Source: DATAXI01 sp963756185 (lineage in GTDB: Bacteria; Verrucomicrobiota; Verrucomicrobiia; Chthoniobacterales; Chthoniobacteraceae). Taken from it: DNA of 64,000 nt. The stretch lies in NCBI GenBank assembly GCA_963756185.1, contig CAVWMS010000015.1, positions 62,001-126,000 on the forward strand. The letters run 5' to 3'. The translations under genes and the position numbers were made by a program. The notes beneath the pieces were generated by a model. That model made no database searches, was not told the origin of the DNA, and saw only the letters and a program-made list of their open reading frames with translations. Shown here piece after piece: positions 25,502 through 35,246 of this stretch (position 1 is its first letter; each line of letters starts with the position of its first letter).

Positions 25502-25885
25502 ATGCCTACCACCAATTCCTTCTGGGAACTTCCCATCGCCACCATCGAAAAAGCCCTCAACGTCCGCAAACAGATCGAAGCCCTGCGAAAATCGGTGGAA
25601 GAGATTATGGGGGGATCATCTCCGGTGGCTAAACGCAGAGGAAGACCCCCGAAGTCGGCTGCTGTCGAACCAGTCACCGCGAAGGTCGATGGACGCAAGG
25701 GTAAACGCAGCGCCGCCGCCCGCGCAAAAATGGCCGCTGCCCAGAAAGCCAGATGGGCCAAAATTCGCGGCGAATCAGCTCCCGCCGCCAAATCACCCAA
25801 AAAGAAGAAGCGCACCATGTCACCGGAAGCACGCGCTAAAATCGCGGCGGCTCAGCGGGCCAGATGGGCAAAGCTCAAGGCCTAG
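25502..25885 (+). CDS. Small basic protein with AT-hook and duplicated ARWAK motif
   Basis: A 127-residue, lysine-rich protein. After a short helical N-terminus (WELPIATIEKALNVRKQIEALRKS) comes KRRGRPPKS, an AT-hook core (GRP), then two copies of a motif: ARAKMAAAQKARWAKIRG and ARAKIAAAQRARWAKLKA. The repeated motif resembles the NUMOD3-like segment seen in DNA-binding domains of homing nucleases. It probably binds DNA or the nucleoid. The ATG at 25502 removes four residues from the longest frame. Family not identified with certainty. Confidence 0.65.
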   Translation: MPTTNSFWELPIATIEKALNVRKQIEALRKSVEEIMGGSSPVAKRRGRPPKSAAVEPVTAKVDGRKGKRSAAARAKMAAAQKARWAKIRGESAPAAKSPKKKKRTMSPEARAKIAAAQRARWAKLKA

Positions 25886-25943
25886 CCCGGCTTTGTATCT
25901 GCGGCGTTACCTTGCCAGCCGCGCCCGATCATCCCTTATCGCG

Positions 25944-26285
25944 ATGGACTACGCGACGTATAAAATCATCCACCTCACCGGCATCGCCGCGCTGGTTTTG
26001 GGTATTGGCGGCATGATGGCCGGTGGCCCCAATCGAAAGATGTTCTCCATCTTGCAGGGCATCGGCTTGCTCGTGATGCTCGTTTCCGGATTTGGTTTGC
26101 TTGCCAAACTCCACCTGGGATTTCCACATTTCGCCATCGCCAAGGTGGTACTGTGGGTTGTCATCGGGATGACGCCATTGCTTTTGCGCAAGCTTCGTGT
26201 TCCAATTGTCGCGGGAATGTTGATCGTCGTGACGCTTGTTGGCGTCATGGCGTGGCTGGGTGTAGTGAAGCCTGCGTTGTGGTGA
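25944..26285 (+). CDS. Small membrane protein of unknown function
   Basis: A 113-residue protein with four predicted helices (IIHLTGIAALVLGIGGMMA, MFSILQGIGLLVMLVSGFGLL, FAIAKVVLWVVIGMTPLLL, IVAGMLIVVTLVGVMAWL). The start ATGGACTACGCG at 25944 gives a compact protein; upstream frame continuations are in a different gene. It resembles small conserved helical proteins found in several phyla, but no function is known. It lies 58 bases after the basic DNA-binding protein and could share its transcript. Confidence 0.65.
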   Translation: MDYATYKIIHLTGIAALVLGIGGMMAGGPNRKMFSILQGIGLLVMLVSGFGLLAKLHLGFPHFAIAKVVLWVVIGMTPLLLRKLRVPIVAGMLIVVTLVGVMAWLGVVKPALW

Positions 26286-26338
26286 CGAGATGGTCCTGCA
26301 ATCACTCCGGGAGCCCGTTGATGATTCTGAAACGCCAT

Positions 26339-26872
26339 TTATTGGAACGAATATTGTTTCGCCCTGGTAACACATGTGCCATGCACCACTTCCGATGGAG
26401 CCGTAAGATTAAGCGCTTCAGTTTCTCCCGCAATGAAATGGATGCTATCGGAAGTGACCGCACCAGAGGAGTTATATTTGATCAACGACCAGGCAGTCCC
26501 GCCGCCATAATAAGGCCCAAGATTCAGGGAGATGCTTGCGGTAATGTACTGTTCTGTATTTTCCCCATTTTCCACTGACGCGAAGATTCCTTCCTCCATG
26601 ACGGTCGCCACAAAGCCACTCGTTTTTGAAATCACATCAATTTCATCGGTTGATTTGTTAATCGCAACGTCGTACAGGTGAACATCCTTCTGGGAAACGG
26701 AAGCGAGCAACTGGATGAGATAGCTGTTGTTGACAACAACCGTTTTAACCTTTCCTCCGGTTGAATTCACATAAAGGACACCGCTAAAGGTTATCGCTTG
26801 GTACAGGGTTGCGCCAAACGATGCACAACACACGAGGAACAACGAGCAAATGACTGCGATGAACGTTTTCAT
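26339..26872 (-). CDS. Secreted protein of unknown function
   Basis: A 177-residue protein with a signal peptide (MKTFIAVICSLFLVCCASFG), then a beta-rich mature part: LYQAITFSGVLYVNSTGGKV, VHLYDVAINKSTDEID and a Ser/Gly-rich end. It has no catalytic motif that I recognise. Codon use is less GC-rich than in the neighbours, which may mean recent transfer. Encoded convergently with the small membrane protein. Confidence 0.6.
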   Translation of the reverse strand: MKTFIAVICSLFLVCCASFGATLYQAITFSGVLYVNSTGGKVKTVVVNNSYLIQLLASVSQKDVHLYDVAINKSTDEIDVISKTSGFVATVMEEGIFASVENGENTEQYITASISLNLGPYYGGGTAWSLIKYNSSGAVTSDSIHFIAGETEALNLTAPSEVVHGTCVTRAKQYSFQ

Positions 26873-27180
26873 TTCTGAACACTATTCTTCAGTTCACGGA
26901 CAAGCAAGCTCATGGCGGATGGGAGAAACCCTTGAAACTCTCCTCGAAACATCCCGATGCATCACAAAACTCTCCACCCACCCGCACCTCCATTCGGCTC
27001 CAGAGGCTGCGGCAAAGTTTTACATGAAGTGGGAGGTTAATCTTCCTGGCAAGCTCGACAGTTGGATAGTCGGGTGAGTGCTGGAACTTTGATGTGCCGG
27101 CAAAGCGCGGAACGCGTAGATTGACGCGAGATTTTCGCGGAGTTCTTTCCTTCATCAGGTGCCTCGCCTAAGAGCCCGGC

Positions 27181-27250
27181 ACTTTTTAGCTGGCGGTGCT
27201 CGGCCTTCCGTTCCCTCAGCTTAACAGCTCTCCCCTACCCTTCCCGGTCG
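27181..27250. repeat. 70-bp dispersed repeat, copy 1
   Basis: Shares ggcggtgctcggccttccgt and the end ctctcccctaccc-tcccggtc with 27828-27897, with scattered changes between. The second copy overlaps the stop of the ClC gene, so the repeats may derive from the tail of a gene copy or from a mobile repeat inserted near it. Confidence 0.6.
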
Positions 27251-27301
27251 CGGCTGAAGCCGAACCGGCTGCTCTGCTGGCCGGGGCCGGGCTCCGTCTC
27301 T

Positions 27302-27329
27302 CCTTCGCGTCTCTGCGTCTTTGCGTGAG
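27302..27329. repeat. acgcaaag-type dispersed repeat, copy 2
   Basis: 25 of 28 bases match 1157-1184; on the reverse strand it reads ctcacgcaaagacgcagag and so on, three near-copies of the word acgcaaag. Confidence 0.65.
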
Positions 27330-27470
27330 ACTGAACATTCTCAGGTTTACTGAGCCGTCGAAACCGGAGGACGTGTTTGGACCGGCGTCGAGGTTTGATA
27401 AGATTGGTGGGGAATGAATGGGCTGGCAGACCACTCGCTCCCAGCATCGGGGATCCGGCGAAATGCCTTG

Positions 27471-27707
27471 CTACTTCAACGTGGACAGCCCGCGTCGAGC
27501 GGTCTCGATGGCGACCGTTCCGCAGTTGTCGCAGTAATGTGCTGGCAAGACATCCGAGGTGTCCTGAACCACATGATTTGCCCACTCAGGAGCCTTGAAT
27601 GTGAGGTTTCCAAAGGAAAGGCCGTGTCCAACCAGGAGAGTAGTCATCCCGCCGCCAATGTGCGTCTTTCCTTCGACCATCTCACTGCTGCATTTGGAAC
27701 ATTTCAT
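27471..27707 (-). CDS. Small zinc-ribbon protein (DUF6487-like)
   Basis: A 78-residue protein with two CxxC pairs: MKCSKCSSEMVEGKTH at the start and AHYCDNCGTVAIETA at the end, the layout of a zinc ribbon. Sequence resembles the DUF6487 proteins of bacteria (CxxCxxEMxxG), whose function is unknown. The methionine at 27707 starts the first CxxC directly, as in the family. Probably monocistronic. Confidence 0.7.
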   Translation of the reverse strand: MKCSKCSSEMVEGKTHIGGGMTTLLVGHGLSFGNLTFKAPEWANHVVQDTSDVLPAHYCDNCGTVAIETARRGLSTLK

Positions 27708-27827
27708 AAGGGCCGATTAGCATATCCCATTGCTGGCAGCCCTCCCAGCTAAATCGAGATTTCCCAGTCGGCTCAATGCTTATAGGCTGGGCCATATACG
27801 GCCTTGGAATTCCCCAAAGAAACCGAC

Positions 27828-27897
27828 ACTTTTCAGTTGGCGGTGCTCGGCCTTCCGTTGTCTTGGCGTAGCAACTCTCCCCTACCCCTCCCGGTCC
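27828..27897. repeat. 70-bp dispersed repeat, copy 2
   Basis: Matches 27181-27250; its last 16 bases are inside the end of the ClC gene (stop at 27882-27884). Confidence 0.6.
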
Positions 27898-29597
27898 GCC
27901 ATCAGCACCTGCGCGCGCAACACATCGTGCAGCGTCACGATGCCGAGGACCTTGCCATCCGGTTTGTCACTGAGCAGCACCGTCTCGGTAGGTGAATCGA
28001 TCAGTTTTGTCTGGCATTCGCGAATGGTCTCGCCGGGCCGGCACGTCGAAGCCGGCTCGAGCTTCACCTCATGATGATTCGCAAGGGCCGCCTCGATCTC
28101 ACTCCGCGAGACCATCCCGCGCAACGTGTCGTCGATGACCACTGGGAAGTGACGGTAAGGGTGCTTCTCGATCGCCTCCTTGAGCCCCGGCTCCGAGAGA
28201 TCGGTAATGACCGACGGCTTGAAGGTCGCAATCGCCGAGATGGGAAGATTGTGCCAACTGCGCAGGTCGCGCGGCGGGATCAGATGCTCCATTTCGTGGC
28301 CATCCTGCTCGAGGGCTTCCTCGTAGAAATTGACGGGATTGATCGAGCGCGCGATCAACTGGCTGACCAGCCCGGCCAGCATCAGCCCCGGCACCAGGGC
28401 GAATTGGTGGGTCATTTCGAAGATGATCAAAATGGCGGTCACCGGCGCCTGCACGGCGGCGCCCAGGCAGGCGCTCATCGCGCCGACCACCAGCAAAATA
28501 CTGTCGGCCTTGTTCAACGGAATGAAATGTCCGCCAATGCCGGCGACGACGAGCCCGCACATGCCGCCGAAGAAAAGATTCGGCGAAAAAATGCCGCCGC
28601 ATCCGCCCAGGCCGTAGCAGGCTACGGTCGCGATGAATTTGCCGACCAGCAGCACCGCCGCCAGCTTCCAGAGCATTCCATTGGCAAGCGCGTCGGAAAG
28701 ATCGTCATAGCCGAGCGCGAAGACGCCGAGGCGCCCGGTGCACTTGAAAATCGTAACCCCGATCACCCAGGTGATGAGGCCGCCGGCCAGCGGATGGAGC
28801 CACTTTGGAATGACGGGCCGCTTCTTTGCGAGCGCCCGCAAGTCCAGCGTCGCCCGCTGGTAAAGGGCGCCGACGACCGCCCCAAAGGCCGCGGAAATCG
28901 GCATCAGCACATAAGCGCGCCAGGAGGGCTCGTCGATGGTCGGCAATTGAAAGGCCGGCTGCGGGCTGATGCAGGCGTGGACGACCAGCGCGCCAACGAC
29001 CGCGGCCAGCAGCACGGTGCCAAGCGAGCGGCTGTTCAGATCGCCGATGATCTCCTCGAGCACGAATGCGACCGAAGCCAGGGGCGCGTTGAATGCCGCG
29101 GCCAGACCCGCCGCCGCGCCGGCCGCGCTCGCGGCCCGCCGGTTCTGCTTCGAGACGCCGAGCGCCCCGGCCAGGCTCGATGCGAGATTGCCCCCGATCT
29201 GCACCGTCGGACCTTCGCGGCCCAGGCTCTGGCCCCCGCCTATGCTCACTACGCCGGCAATCGCCTTAATCCAGGCAATCCTCCGCGGCGCGTACCCGAA
29301 CTCCTTCCAGTACGCCAGCTTCACCTGCGGAATGCCGCTGCCGGCCGCCTCCGGGCAGAACGAAGTCAGCAGCCAGCCGGCCAGAAGCGACGAGGCCACG
29401 ATGGCCGCGAAACTGATCCACACGAAATGGGAAAAATTGCCCTTCGCGGGAATCGCGTAGCAGTAATGGTAAATCCAATTGATGGCCAACTCGAAGCCCA
29501 CGGCGGCAAAGCTGGCAACCAGCCCATAAAGGCATGTGCCGAGCACGGGGCGGATTTTGGCATGAATTTGTTGAAATCTTTCGGCCAGTGTTTTCAC
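27882..29597 (-). CDS. ClC-family chloride channel/transporter with CBS domains
   Basis: A 571-residue inner-membrane protein. The ClC signatures are visible: GSGIPQVKLAYWKEF (anion site), GREGPTVQIGGNLASSL with the gating Glu, GGCGGIFSPNLFFGG and AAVQAPVTAILIIFEMT. Two CBS domains follow in the cytoplasmic tail (DLRSWHNLPISAIATF ... YRHFPVVIDDTLRGMVSR; then RECQTKLIDSPTETVLL ... VLGIVTLHDVLRAQV). ClC proteins move chloride or exchange it for protons; the gating Glu suggests an exchanger is possible. The CBS pair may sense nucleotides. Ends overlap a 70-bp repeat. Confidence 0.92.
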   Translation of the reverse strand: MKTLAERFQQIHAKIRPVLGTCLYGLVASFAAVGFELAINWIYHYCYAIPAKGNFSHFVWISFAAIVASSLLAGWLLTSFCPEAAGSGIPQVKLAYWKEFGYAPRRIAWIKAIAGVVSIGGGQSLGREGPTVQIGGNLASSLAGALGVSKQNRRAASAAGAAAGLAAAFNAPLASVAFVLEEIIGDLNSRSLGTVLLAAVVGALVVHACISPQPAFQLPTIDEPSWRAYVLMPISAAFGAVVGALYQRATLDLRALAKKRPVIPKWLHPLAGGLITWVIGVTIFKCTGRLGVFALGYDDLSDALANGMLWKLAAVLLVGKFIATVACYGLGGCGGIFSPNLFFGGMCGLVVAGIGGHFIPLNKADSILLVVGAMSACLGAAVQAPVTAILIIFEMTHQFALVPGLMLAGLVSQLIARSINPVNFYEEALEQDGHEMEHLIPPRDLRSWHNLPISAIATFKPSVITDLSEPGLKEAIEKHPYRHFPVVIDDTLRGMVSRSEIEAALANHHEVKLEPASTCRPGETIRECQTKLIDSPTETVLLSDKPDGKVLGIVTLHDVLRAQVLMADREG

Positions 29598-29677
29598 GGA
29601 AAAAGGGGCACTTTATATCGGTAAGCGACGCAATCTAGCAAGAACCTTCTCGCTGCGCAATTGCTCACTTTCGCATT

Positions 29678-30466
29678 TCAGGCCGCCGATTCGCCCTGCA
29701 CGGGACACTTCCGCGCCACCAGCACGATCAGTTCCTCGGCCTCTTCCGTGACTCCGCGAGACCGTTTTGGGAACGATTTTAGCTCGATTTCGAAGTGATT
29801 TTCCTCAAGAAAACGGCACAATTGGCGGTTATCCTTGAGGCCCTGCTCGGAAAAAAGCCTCTCGTTGCCCCGGGAGGGCATATTGACGACCACCAGCCGG
29901 CCCCCGGCCTTCAAATAGTTCGAAAATCCGCGCAAAGTCTTGCGAAAATCGACGTAATTCAGCACATCGGAGAACAGAATCATGTCCGCGCGGGCCGGAT
30001 TCGCCTCCCCGTTCAATGCAAGAAACTTGCGCACCCTCAACAAAGCCTTGCGGCAGCTCAACGCCCCCGGCTCGGCCACTTTTTCCAAATCGAGCCGAAT
30101 CTTCTGCTCGTCCACCGCGGTGGTGTTGTCGGCGGCGATGTCGATGAGGATGCGCTTGCGGCCCGGTTTCGGCCGCAGGAAGCGGGTGACGGACTCGGCG
30201 CCGCTGCCGGCATCGACGATGATGTCGCCGAGTTTGCCCTCGGTTTCCAGCCGCTCGAAAACGGGCTTGAGCAGCCATTGCTTCAGCTCGATGCCGTAGG
30301 TACCGCCCCAATAACGCTGCCACGGGGTGCTGATGGGCATGGGAGGCGATTCCCAATGCTCGTGCCAATGGGCGATGAAAGCCCGGCGAATGCGAGAGAG
30401 TCGTCCTGTGAGGGCGCCCCGGAGAGCTCTCCATGATGAAAGACCGCTGGGCGTCCCTGCCTGCAT
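29678..30466 (-). CDS. Class I SAM-dependent methyltransferase
   Basis: A protein of about 262 residues with the SAM-binding motif IIVDAGSGAESVTRFL, motif II-like ILIDIAADN and the post-motif FSDVLNYVDFRKTLRGFSNYLKAGGRLVVVNMPSR. Substrate unknown. Three starts are possible: TTG at 30499, ATG at 30466 and ATG at 30340; the last would still keep the whole methyltransferase fold. I list 30466, with low certainty. No neighbour shares its strand closely; the efflux operon follows downstream. Confidence 0.72.
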   Translation of the reverse strand: MQAGTPSGLSSWRALRGALTGRLSRIRRAFIAHWHEHWESPPMPISTPWQRYWGGTYGIELKQWLLKPVFERLETEGKLGDIIVDAGSGAESVTRFLRPKPGRKRILIDIAADNTTAVDEQKIRLDLEKVAEPGALSCRKALLRVRKFLALNGEANPARADMILFSDVLNYVDFRKTLRGFSNYLKAGGRLVVVNMPSRGNERLFSEQGLKDNRQLCRFLEENHFEIELKSFPKRSRGVTEEAEELIVLVARKCPVQGESAA

Positions 30467-30630
30467 CGTGGATATAGTATCGGGGACGGCGCGATCCAAT
30501 CAAGCACAAGCCGCCGCTGGACGTCTCGGGCCTGGTGGAAGGCGCCGCCCCCTTTTGGGTCTACGGGAATGTTGTATGCCGGAAGGAGGGCGGCTGTCTA
30601 GGAGAAAGTTGTAGAGAAATCGCCTGCCTG

Positions 30631-32116
30631 CTATCGCAGAATCCTGGTGTCCATCCCATGCGGCCTCCTGGCGACATCCCCTTCCGAGGGCAATTGCGAC
30701 CTGTCCCAGCCGCCACCCAGGGCCTCGATCAAGTTCACGGTGCCGGTCATCTGCTGGATCTGGACGTCGATGACCGCCTGCTGGTCGGTAAGCAACGTCG
30801 TCTGCGCGGTAACAACGTCCACATAGGGGTCGATGCCGGTCTTGTACCTGTCCATTTCGAGGCTGAGATATTTTTCCGCGGATTTCTCGGCATCGCGCTG
30901 CTGGAGGATCTGCTTGGAAAGGATGCGAACCTGGGCGAGGTAATCCTCGACCTGCTGGAAGGCGGTAAGGACCGTCTGGCGGTAGGCGGCGAGGTCGGAG
31001 TTATAATTGGCCACATACTGACGGATGGTGGCCTGGCGCAGGCCGCCATCGATTACTTGCTCGGAGACATCGGGGCCGGTGGACCGAAAAACGATTGTGG
31101 AAATCGAAGAGCCGGGGGAAGGAATTTGCGGTAAATCCGCCATCGCCGGTCAAGGTGACCGTGGGATAGTAAGCGGCGTAAGCAATGCCTATCTGGGCGT
31201 TGGCGGCGGCCATGGCGCGCTCGGCGGCGGCGACATCGGGCCGGCGCTCGAGTAACTGCGAGGGCATGCCGATGGGCAACTCAGGGGGCGAGCTGGTCAA
31301 ATATTCGACGGGCATCGAGAAATTGGAGGGCAGATCGCCGACGAGGACGGCGATGGCATGCTCAAACTGGGCGCGGGCGATCTGGAGGTTGGTGGCCGTG
31401 GCCTCGGCATTCTGCAAGGTGTTGGTGGCCTCGACGACGGCGATCTGGTCGGTGAGGCCTGTAGCGTATTGGTTCTCGGTGTATTGGAGGGCGGCCTTGT
31501 CCGCGACAATGGTATCCTGGAAAAGCTTCTCGAGGGCATCCTGACCCTGAAGCTGGAAGTAAATCATGGCGAGGCTGGATTGCTCGATGAGGCGCTCGTT
31601 CTCGAGGTCGGCGGCGCTCAGTTGCGCGTTGTAAGTGGACGAGCGCACGGCGTTGCGAACCTTGCCCCAGATATCTGGCACCCATGAGAAATCGAGTGCG
31701 GTCATGATCGAGGTGACGGGATTGAGGGGCAGGGTGCGCGAGCGGGTGTAACTGCCGTTGGCGGTAAGGTTGGGATAGAACTGCGCGGTCTGCTCGCCAA
31801 TGATGGCGCGCGCGGCGAGATAGTTCTGATAAAACTCCTTGATGTTCTGGTTATTGATATTGAGGCGGTCTTCCAGCGCGTTGAGCTGAGGATCCCCGAA
31901 CACTTTCCACCAGGGGCCGCGCAACATGTCATCGGACGGCCTGGCCACCTTCCAATTGCCGGTGTTCCGGAAGTGCTCGGGGCTCTCCTTGTAAGTGTCC
32001 GGGATGGCGTTGGTGGTCGCCGCCGGCACGCGATACCCCGGGCCGACGAGAAGGCAGCCTGATTGCAGGCAAAGAATCGCGCAGAGGGAGAATGTAATGG
32101 CTTGCCTGAGGATCAT
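30631..32116 (-). pseudogene. Frameshifted RND outer-membrane efflux lipoprotein (NodT/TolC family)
   Basis: Outer-membrane factor of the RND system. The first frame starts MILRQAITFSLCAILCLQSGC (lipobox LQSGC), gives GDGGFTANSFPRLFDFHNRF and then runs off. The second frame continues with GPDVSEQVIDGGLRQATI and LTAFQQVEDYLAQVRILSKQ, the expected C-terminal half. The shift falls in a run of five A (31087-31091 on the + strand); removing one base joins the frames into RSTGPDVSEQV, the usual family sequence. So it is either a recent frameshift or a homopolymer sequencing error. ATG at 32116 is 19 bases past the upstream stop. Confidence 0.85.
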
Positions 32117-32135
32117 TGAAGTCGCGGTGTGAAAT

Positions 32136-35100
32136 TTACGCGCCGGCGGGGGAGGGCCGGTCCTTGGGGTGAAACACGTCGTGGCTCTCGCCCTTGAACC
32201 AGAGCCGCATGCGGTCAAAGGTAAGATAGAGGACCGGGGTGGTATAGAGCGTCAAGGCCTGGCTGACAATGAGGCCCCCGACGATGCAAATGCCGAGGGG
32301 GCGGCGGAGTTCCGAACCGGTGCCGGTGCCGAGGGCGAGCGGGAGCGCGCCGAACATGGCAGCCATGGTGGTCATCATGATGGGGCGGAAGCGCAGGAGG
32401 CAGGCCTCGAAGATGGCATCGGCCGGGCCCTTACCCTCCTCGCGCTCGGCCTGGAGGGCAAAATCGATCATCATGATGCCATTCTTTTTGACGATGCCAA
32501 TGAGCAGGACGATGCCGATGATCGAGATGATATTGAGGTCCACCCCGAAGAGGATCATCGCGAGCATCGCGCCGACGGTGGCCGGGAGCACGGTGAGGAT
32601 GATGGTGATGGGATGCACCAGGTTTTCGTACAGAATGCCAAGCACGATGTATACGGCAAGAAGCGCGGTGAGGACAAGGATCGGTTCCGTCTTGAGCGAA
32701 TCCTGGTAAGCCTGGGCGGTGCCGGCGAAGAAGGTGCGGATATTCGGGGGCAGGTTGAGCCGCTTCTCCATCGCGTCGATACTTGTGGTGGCCTGGCTAA
32801 GGGAAACGTTCGGCGCGAGGTTGAACGACATGGTGACGGAGGGAAACAAGCCGGTGTGATTGATGGCCAGGGGAATGGTGTTGCTTTGATCGGTGGCCAT
32901 GGCAAAGAGGGGGATGTGGCTCGAACTCTGGGAGGCGAGGTAAGTGTAATTGAAACCTTCCGGCCCCTGGTAGAACTGGGGGGCGACCTCGAGGACCACG
33001 TAGTATTGGTTCAACTGCGTGTAAATGACGGAGACCTCGGATTGGCCGAACGCGCTGTAAAGAGCGGCGTCCAGGTTCTGGGTAGTAAGTCCCAGTTTGG
33101 CGGCAGTGACGCGGTCATAAGTCAGTAATTCGTCGCGGCCGCCGTTTTGCTGGTCGGTGTTGACATCGACGACACCGGGCACCTTCTTCATCTCCTTGAG
33201 GGCGACCGGCCCCCACTTGGCAAGGTCACGCGCGCTGTCCGACTGCATGGTGTACTGGTAGGTCGCCGCGCTGCCGCGCCCGCCGATGCGAATATCCTGC
33301 GGGGCCTGAAGAAATACGGAAGCGGCGGGAAGACGGTTCAGCTTGGGCCGCAGGCGATTGATGATTTCCGACGCGCTGGCTTTCCGCTCGGAGAGCGGCT
33401 TGAGCGAGACATAGACAAAACCCGAGTTGGTGGCGCCCTGGCCTCCCGTGAACATAATGACATTGGCCACGCCGGGATCGGCGCCGATGACCTTGCCGAT
33501 GGCCTGGATGGATTGGTTCATCGCCTGATAGGAGGAATCCTGCGGGCCCTGCACCTGGCCGGCGATCGAGCCGGTATCCTGCGTAGGAAAGTAACCCTTG
33601 GGCATTTCCCAGACGAGCACCACGTTCATGACGATGGTGAGAACGAGAACGATGAGAGTGATGATAGGATTTTCCAAAACCCATTCGAGGCTGTGCCGGT
33701 AGACGACCAGCATCCCGTCGAAGACCCGCTCGCTGGCATTGAAAATCCGTCCATGCTTCACCTCATGCACGGGCTTGAGCAGATGAGCGCACATCATCGG
33801 CGTGGTGGTCAGCGAGATAACCATGGAAATGAGGATGGCGGTCGAAAGGGTGATGGCGAACTCGCGGAAGAGGCGGCCGACGATTCCACCCATCATCAGG
33901 ATGGGAATGAACACGGCAATGAGCGAAACGCTGATGGAGACAACGGTGAATCCAATTTCCTTTCCTCCCCTGAGGGCGGCCGCGAGGGGAGCCATGCCGG
34001 CCTCGAGATGCCGGGTGATATTCTCCATGACCACGATGGCGTCATCGACCACGAAGCCCGTGGAGACGGTGAGCGCCATCAATGAGAGGTTGTCGATGCT
34101 GTAGCCGAAGAGATACATGACGGCGCAGGTGCCAAGGAGCGAGACCGGCACGGCGACGCCCGGGATGAGGGTCGCGCGGGTGTTGCGCAGGAAGAGAAAG
34201 ACGACCGCGATGACGAGGACGATGGATATGATGAGGGTCCACTCGACGTCGTTGATCGAGGCGCGAATGGTGGTGGTGCGGTCCAGGACGATGGTGACAT
34301 TGATGCCGGTGGGGATCGCCGCCTTGATAATATCGAGCGCCGCGCGCAGGCGGTCGACGGTCTGGATGATATTCGCGCCCGGCTGGCGAAAGATAATCAA
34401 GGTAACCGCGCGCTGGCCATTGAGATAGCCGCCGGCGCGGAGGTTCTGGACCGAGTCGGTAACATCGGCAACGTCGGACAAGCGGATGGCCGCGCCATTG
34501 CTATAGCCGACGATAAGCGGCTGATAATCCGCCGCGTGCGAAATCTGGCCGTTGGAAAGGATGTCCTCGGTCCTGTTGCCGTTGGTGATCTGCCCCTTGG
34601 CGAGGTCGGAATTCTGCAGGCTGAGCACGGACTGCACGCTCGACATGCCCAGCCCGAAGCTCGCGAGTTTGGCCGGATTCACATCGACGCGCACCGCGGG
34701 TGAGGCGCCGCCGCTGACATTGACCTGTCCGACGCCGGCGATTTGCGACAACTTTTGCTCGATGACGGTGGAAGCGACGTCGTATAGCTCGCTCGACCCG
34801 TATTTAGCCGATGTCAGGCCGATGATCATGATGGGCGAGTCGGCCGGGTTGACCTTTCTGTAACTGGGATTGGAGGGAAGGTTGGCGGGCAGGTAAGTGC
34901 GTGCGGCGTTGATGGCCGACTCAACGTCACGGGCCGCACCGTCGATGTTGCGGCTAAGGTCGAACTGAAGGGTAATGGAAGTGGTGCCGAGGGAGCTTTG
35001 GGAAGTCATCTCGGTGACGCCGGCGATGTGCCCCAACTGGCGCTCGAGGGGTGTGGCCACCGAGGAAGCCATGATCTCCGCGCTGCCACCGGGCAGGCTG

Positions 35101-35246
35101 GCGCCGACCGAGATGGTGGGAAAATCAACCTGGGGCAGGGGCGAAACCGGCAGTACGCGATAGGCAACGACGCCGGCCAGCGCGATCGCGATGGTGATGA
35201 GCGTGGTCCCAATGGGCCGGTTAATGAACAGTGCGGAAAAATTCAT
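32136..35246 (-). CDS. mdtC: RND multidrug efflux permease (MdtC-like)
   Basis: A 1036-residue inner-membrane proton-driven efflux pump. RND family marks include INRPIGTTLITIAIALAGVV, LPQVDFPTISVGASLPG, the transmembrane GFVVDDAIVVMENITRHLE (proton-relay Asp pair) and a second half with VYIVLGILYENLVHPITI and GIVKKNGIMMIDFA. It is the second permease of a pair, as in MdtB/MdtC. Its start overlaps the stop of the upstream permease by four bases (ATGA), and it is 19 bases above the outer-membrane gene. Substrate range cannot be predicted. Confidence 0.92.
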   Translation of the reverse strand: MNFSALFINRPIGTTLITIAIALAGVVAYRVLPVSPLPQVDFPTISVGASLPGGSAEIMASSVATPLERQLGHIAGVTEMTSQSSLGTTSITLQFDLSRNIDGAARDVESAINAARTYLPANLPSNPSYRKVNPADSPIMIIGLTSAKYGSSELYDVASTVIEQKLSQIAGVGQVNVSGGASPAVRVDVNPAKLASFGLGMSSVQSVLSLQNSDLAKGQITNGNRTEDILSNGQISHAADYQPLIVGYSNGAAIRLSDVADVTDSVQNLRAGGYLNGQRAVTLIIFRQPGANIIQTVDRLRAALDIIKAAIPTGINVTIVLDRTTTIRASINDVEWTLIISIVLVIAVVFLFLRNTRATLIPGVAVPVSLLGTCAVMYLFGYSIDNLSLMALTVSTGFVVDDAIVVMENITRHLEAGMAPLAAALRGGKEIGFTVVSISVSLIAVFIPILMMGGIVGRLFREFAITLSTAILISMVISLTTTPMMCAHLLKPVHEVKHGRIFNASERVFDGMLVVYRHSLEWVLENPIITLIVLVLTIVMNVVLVWEMPKGYFPTQDTGSIAGQVQGPQDSSYQAMNQSIQAIGKVIGADPGVANVIMFTGGQGATNSGFVYVSLKPLSERKASASEIINRLRPKLNRLPAASVFLQAPQDIRIGGRGSAATYQYTMQSDSARDLAKWGPVALKEMKKVPGVVDVNTDQQNGGRDELLTYDRVTAAKLGLTTQNLDAALYSAFGQSEVSVIYTQLNQYYVVLEVAPQFYQGPEGFNYTYLASQSSSHIPLFAMATDQSNTIPLAINHTGLFPSVTMSFNLAPNVSLSQATTSIDAMEKRLNLPPNIRTFFAGTAQAYQDSLKTEPILVLTALLAVYIVLGILYENLVHPITIILTVLPATVGAMLAMILFGVDLNIISIIGIVLLIGIVKKNGIMMIDFALQAEREEGKGPADAIFEACLLRFRPIMMTTMAAMFGALPLALGTGTGSELRRPLGICIVGGLIVSQALTLYTTPVLYLTFDRMRLWFKGESHDVFHPKDRPSPAGA

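Larger units (their letters stand above)
26873..27470. other. Non-coding spacer with repeat copies
   Basis: No protein-like frame. Contains the acgcaaag-type repeat (27302-27329) and the first copy of a 70-bp repeat (27181-27250). The short frames in the area are unsupported. Confidence 0.5.

Noticed and set aside
27196..27417. 73-codon frame over the 70-bp and acgcaaag repeats
   Set aside because: Coding potential comes from repeat sequence; no start signal or homology pattern.
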